7,608 bases of DNA from an uncultured Pseudomonadota bacterium (GTDB lineage: Bacteria; Pseudomonadota; Gammaproteobacteria; Methylococcales; Methylomonadaceae), in assembly GCA_903904275.1 (NCBI GenBank), contig CAIVBX010000212.1, positions 1-7,608 on the forward strand, written 5' to 3'. Each line of letters begins with the position of its first letter. Positions within the stretch are counted from its first letter, which is position 1. The notes under the pieces were generated by a model, which did no database searches, was not told the origin of the DNA, and saw only the letters and a list, made by a program, of their open reading frames with translations. Both the position numbers and the translations under genes were made by a program. Shown in pieces: positions 5,048-7,608 of this stretch.

Positions 5048-7288
5048 TTATAAGCCAAAATTTTCAAAATTGGCTGCATACAATTGCCCTAATGCTAAAC
5101 CACCATCATTTGGTGGAACATTTTGATGTGTATAAACATTAAAATTTGCGGCTGTGAGTTCAGTAAAAACTTTTTGTGTTAGTAACGCATTTTGAAAACA
5201 GCCACCACTTAACACGACATTTTTTTGATTTGTAAAAGTCGCTATTTCCACACAAATTTTAGCTAATGTGTTGTGAAATTTTGCCGCGCAATAATGTTTA
5301 GATTTTGATTTTTTATCAACTAAAAGTTGTTCAATCATTGGTTTCCAATCAATGATATTTTCAGAAATTCTGAAATCATAAAACTCATGAGTTTTTGATT
5401 TTTCAGCGTAATTTTCAAGCATCATTGCCGCCTGCCCTTCATATTGATTGATATGACAAAGTTCAAGTAAACTTGATATACCATCGAACAAACGTCCAAC
5501 ACTACTTGTTCTTGGACAATTCAGATTTTTGGTTAACGCCATTTTCATTAAAGTTTTTTCTGTTTCAGAAAAAACATCAATCATGTCAAAAGCTCTTTCT
5601 CCATAAATTTCAAATAATAATCCTAATGCAACACGACGCGGTTCTTGAATTGCTTTTGAACCGCCAACTAATGAAAATTGTCTAAAATGGGTAAAACGTT
5701 CAAAACCTGTTTCATGAATTGATAAAAATTCGCCCCCCCAAAGTGTGCCATCTATACCCAAACCAGTACCATCAAACACAATTCCGAACGCTGGTGGTAA
5801 TAAATCATTTTCTGCCATACAAGAAAGTGCGTGTGCGTAATGATGCTGTACAGCAATTTGTTTAATGTTTAAATTTTTTGCAAATTGCGTACTAACATAA
5901 TCAGGATGTAAATCGTGCATCACGCACATCGCTTTGAAATGATTAGTATTTTGCAAATCATCAAGTGTATTTTCAAAATGGTTGCGCGTTGCTTCGGAAT
6001 CTAAATCGCCTAAATGCTGACTTAAAATTGCTTGATTATTGTGGTTAATAGCAACCGTATTTTTCATTTGTCCACCAACAGCAATCGTATTCGCCACGCT
6101 TTTTTGTAATTTTATTGGCAAGGGCGTAAAACCCCGCGCACGACGTAAAACCGTTATTTTTCCGTTAATTTCACGAACAATTGAATCATCTAACGGACGC
6201 AAAATTTGACGATTATGTGTTAAAAAACAATCTGCTATGTCTACCAAATTTTCCAATGCTTGCGCGTCTTCAATACAAATTGGCTCGTTTGAACGATTAC
6301 CGCTTGTTGCCACAATTGGCAAACTCAAATCATGCAACAACAAATGGTGTAACGGCGAATATGCCAACATTACGCCAAGTAAATTCTGTTCAGGCGCAAC
6401 GGCTTCAACGATTTCAATTTTTTCACGTCGTTTTAGCAAAACAATTGGCGCAGCCGCAGAAGTTAATGCTATTTTTTCAACTTCCGATATTTCACAAAGT
6501 GTTTCAGCTTCTGCCAAATTTTGAACCATTAAAGCAAATGGTTTCATTGGACGTTTTTTTCGTTCTCGTAATGTTTCAACAGCTTTTTGATTCGTCGCAT
6601 CGACAATCAACTGATAACCGCCAATGCCTTTCAATGCAATGATTTTTCCTGTTTTTAAATGTTCAACCGCCATTTTTAAAGCAGCTTTTTCGGCTAAAAC
6701 ACGACCTGATTTATCTAAAAAACGAAGTCGCACGCCACAATTTTCACACGCCAATGTTTGAGCGTGAAAACGGCGATTATCCATTTGTTGATATTCACTT
6801 TCACAAACGTGACACAAAATAAATTTCTCCATGCTTGTATTTTGTCGGTCAAACGGTTGGCATTTAAAAATACTGTAACGTGCACCACAACTACAACAAC
6901 TGGTAAATGGATAACGAAAATAACGACTTTGAGGATTAAAAATATCTTCAACACAGTTTTTACAGGTTGCAATATCAGGCAATGAAAATCCCCAATTTTC
7001 GGTATCACTAACGCTCGCCAAAATTTCAAATTTTTTAAAATTTTCTAATGGCTGCATCGTCAGTTTAAATGATTGAATTTCTGCGAATGGCGGTAATTCC
7101 GTCTGAAGGCATTTCAAAAATGTTTGTTGTTGATTTTCTAAACCTTCAATTGCAATCAAAACGCCTGAAAACGTGTTTTTTATCCAACCTTTTTGTGAAA
7201 ATTTTGCCGCTAACCGCGCCACAAATGGACGAAATCCAACACCTTGAACAATGCCGTGAATTTCAATGCGTTGATGAATTTTTTTCAT
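5048..7288 (-). CDS. hypF: [NiFe]-hydrogenase maturation carbamoyltransferase HypF
   Basis: HypF uses carbamoyl phosphate and ATP to load a carbamoyl group on the C-terminal Cys of HypE, which dehydrates it to the cyanide ligand of the [NiFe] site. The 746 residues and domain order fit the family: acylphosphatase domain (1-90) with GIVQGVGFRP and catalytic Arg20 and Asn38; a double zinc-binding region with CxxC pairs at 109/112, 131/134, 159/162 and 181/184; a YrdC-like nucleotide domain (about 200-390, KGIGGYQL, KKRPMKPFALM, ATSGNRSNEP); and a Kae1-like domain (about 400-740) with VQHHYAH (480-486, metal-binding His482/His486), FDGTGLGIDGTLWGGEF (505-521), SSVGRLFDG and SGGCFQN. The ATG at 7288 lies 9 bases after the upstream stop with no strong Shine-Dalgarno, so coupling is likely. 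A run of seven G (coding strand) at 5739-5733 encodes part of LWGGEF. No other hyp gene is in view. Confidence 0.96.
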   Translation of the reverse strand: MKKIHQRIEIHGIVQGVGFRPFVARLAAKFSQKGWIKNTFSGVLIAIEGLENQQQTFLKCLQTELPPFAEIQSFKLTMQPLENFKKFEILASVSDTENWGFSLPDIATCKNCVEDIFNPQSRYFRYPFTSCCSCGARYSIFKCQPFDRQNTSMEKFILCHVCESEYQQMDNRRFHAQTLACENCGVRLRFLDKSGRVLAEKAALKMAVEHLKTGKIIALKGIGGYQLIVDATNQKAVETLRERKKRPMKPFALMVQNLAEAETLCEISEVEKIALTSAAAPIVLLKRREKIEIVEAVAPEQNLLGVMLAYSPLHHLLLHDLSLPIVATSGNRSNEPICIEDAQALENLVDIADCFLTHNRQILRPLDDSIVREINGKITVLRRARGFTPLPIKLQKSVANTIAVGGQMKNTVAINHNNQAILSQHLGDLDSEATRNHFENTLDDLQNTNHFKAMCVMHDLHPDYVSTQFAKNLNIKQIAVQHHYAHALSCMAENDLLPPAFGIVFDGTGLGIDGTLWGGEFLSIHETGFERFTHFRQFSLVGGSKAIQEPRRVALGLLFEIYGERAFDMIDVFSETEKTLMKMALTKNLNCPRTSSVGRLFDGISSLLELCHINQYEGQAAMMLENYAEKSKTHEFYDFRISENIIDWKPMIEQLLVDKKSKSKHYCAAKFHNTLAKICVEIATFTNQKNVVLSGGCFQNALLTQKVFTELTAANFNVYTHQNVPPNDGGLALGQLYAANFENFGL

Positions 7289-7297
7289 GGTAAAAAT

Positions 7298-7608
7298 TTA
7301 AGTTTGACGTTCTAAAACAAAATCTTCCAAATCGTCTATATTTTTAATTTCATTTTCTGAAATTGCATAACTCGATACTGTTTCGACTTGGTTTTTATTT
7401 CCCAAAATCAACGGATGCCAAGAAGGTAATTTTTCGCCATTGTTTAATAATCGATAAGCACACGTTTTTGGCAGCCATTGATATTGATAAAAACTTACGT
7501 CATGTAAATCCAAACAATCGGGAACAAATTTTGCGCGTTCATGATATTTTTTGCAGCGACAAGTTTGCAAATCCAATAATTTACACGCGACGCTGGTAAT
7601 ATAAATTT
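7298..7608 (-). CDS. ycgN: YcgN/UPF0260 family CxxCxxCC-type protein, partial (C-terminal part)
   Basis: The C-terminal 102 codons of a small cytoplasmic protein of the YcgN (UPF0260) family, part of the putative zinc/iron-chelating CxxCxxCC group. Its molecular function is not established. The frame is open to the right edge (reading YITSVACKLLDLQTC), so the true start lies outside the window. The TTG at 7576 is internal, not a start. Family features seen are VACKLL, TCRCKKYHERAKFVPDC, a YQWLPKTCAYRLL block, the LPSWHPLILGN block, then SSYAISENEI near the C-terminus. These align well with E. coli YcgN, which is about 153 residues. The N-terminal cysteine cluster would be outside the view. 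Its stop is 9 bases before hypF, suggesting a shared transcript. Nothing in the sequence says why it sits with hypF. Confidence 0.9.
   Translation of the reverse strand, partial: IYITSVACKLLDLQTCRCKKYHERAKFVPDCLDLHDVSFYQYQWLPKTCAYRLLNNGEKLPSWHPLILGNKNQVETVSSYAISENEIKNIDDLEDFVLERQT

Noticed and set aside
5032..5079. Longer dtd start at 5079 (161 residues)
   Set aside because: The extra 16 residues are unlike Dtd, the region is the end of hypF in another frame, and the ATG at 5031 has a good AGGG site and gives exactly the family length.
6181..6642. 153- and 95-residue plus-strand reading frames inside hypF
   Set aside because: They are antisense shadows of an intact, conserved HypF with no recognisable domain.
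6715..7029. 104-residue minus-strand frame overlapping the HypF zinc region
   Set aside because: An out-of-frame reading of hypF. The HypF frame is unbroken with all CxxC pairs, so there is no frameshift to explain.
7298..7576. TTG at 7576 as the start of a 92-residue protein
   Set aside because: The frame stays open upstream to the window edge and the upstream residues (YITSVACKLL) match the YcgN family, so TTG is internal and the gene is truncated by the edge.

Overview
The window looks like a low-GC proteobacterial methylotroph or methanotroph. The key evidence is an intact formaldehyde-activating enzyme (Fae), which belongs to tetrahydromethanopterin (H4MPT)-linked C1 metabolism. The CarA, CarB, Dtd, HypF and YcgN reading frames match my recollection of the E. 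coli proteins closely enough to favour the Gamma/Betaproteobacteria. No genus can be fixed from the sequence alone.

Layout. (1) Positions 1-2862, minus strand: carA then carB, the two subunits of carbamoyl-phosphate synthetase. carB runs off the left edge with its first 563 codons present. (2) Positions 2863-3073: a 211-base divergent intergenic region with a good sigma70-type promoter facing right, a weaker one facing left, a GC-rich hairpin in the carA leader and an AT-rich palindrome between the two promoters. (3) Positions 3074-4519, plus strand: a CitG-family (triphosphoribosyl-dephospho-CoA synthase-like) gene followed by fae. (4) Positions 4553-4584: a strong hairpin flanked by A and T runs that can terminate both converging transcripts. 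(5) Positions 4594-7608, minus strand: a tight cluster transcribed ycgN-like, hypF, dtd, with gaps of 9 and 16 bases. The ycgN-like gene runs off the right edge. Coding density is high: no stretch over 300 bases lacks a gene, and no tRNA, rRNA, CRISPR or mobile element is visible.

How the genes fit together. Fae condenses formaldehyde with H4MPT. The CitG-like neighbour most resembles, by motif, the variant seen in archaea and H4MPT-using methylotrophs, so a role in cofactor synthesis is a reasonable inference but unproven. CarAB makes carbamoyl phosphate for pyrimidines and arginine. HypF uses carbamoyl phosphate to make the CN ligands of [NiFe]-hydrogenase, implying that the organism has such a hydrogenase, although no other hyp or structural hydrogenase gene is in view. 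Dtd and the YcgN-like protein are housekeeping or poorly characterised.

I found no clearly new multi-gene system. The points most worth a second look are the CitG-like/fae pairing, the double start and possible leader peptide before fae, and the hairpin in the carA leader.
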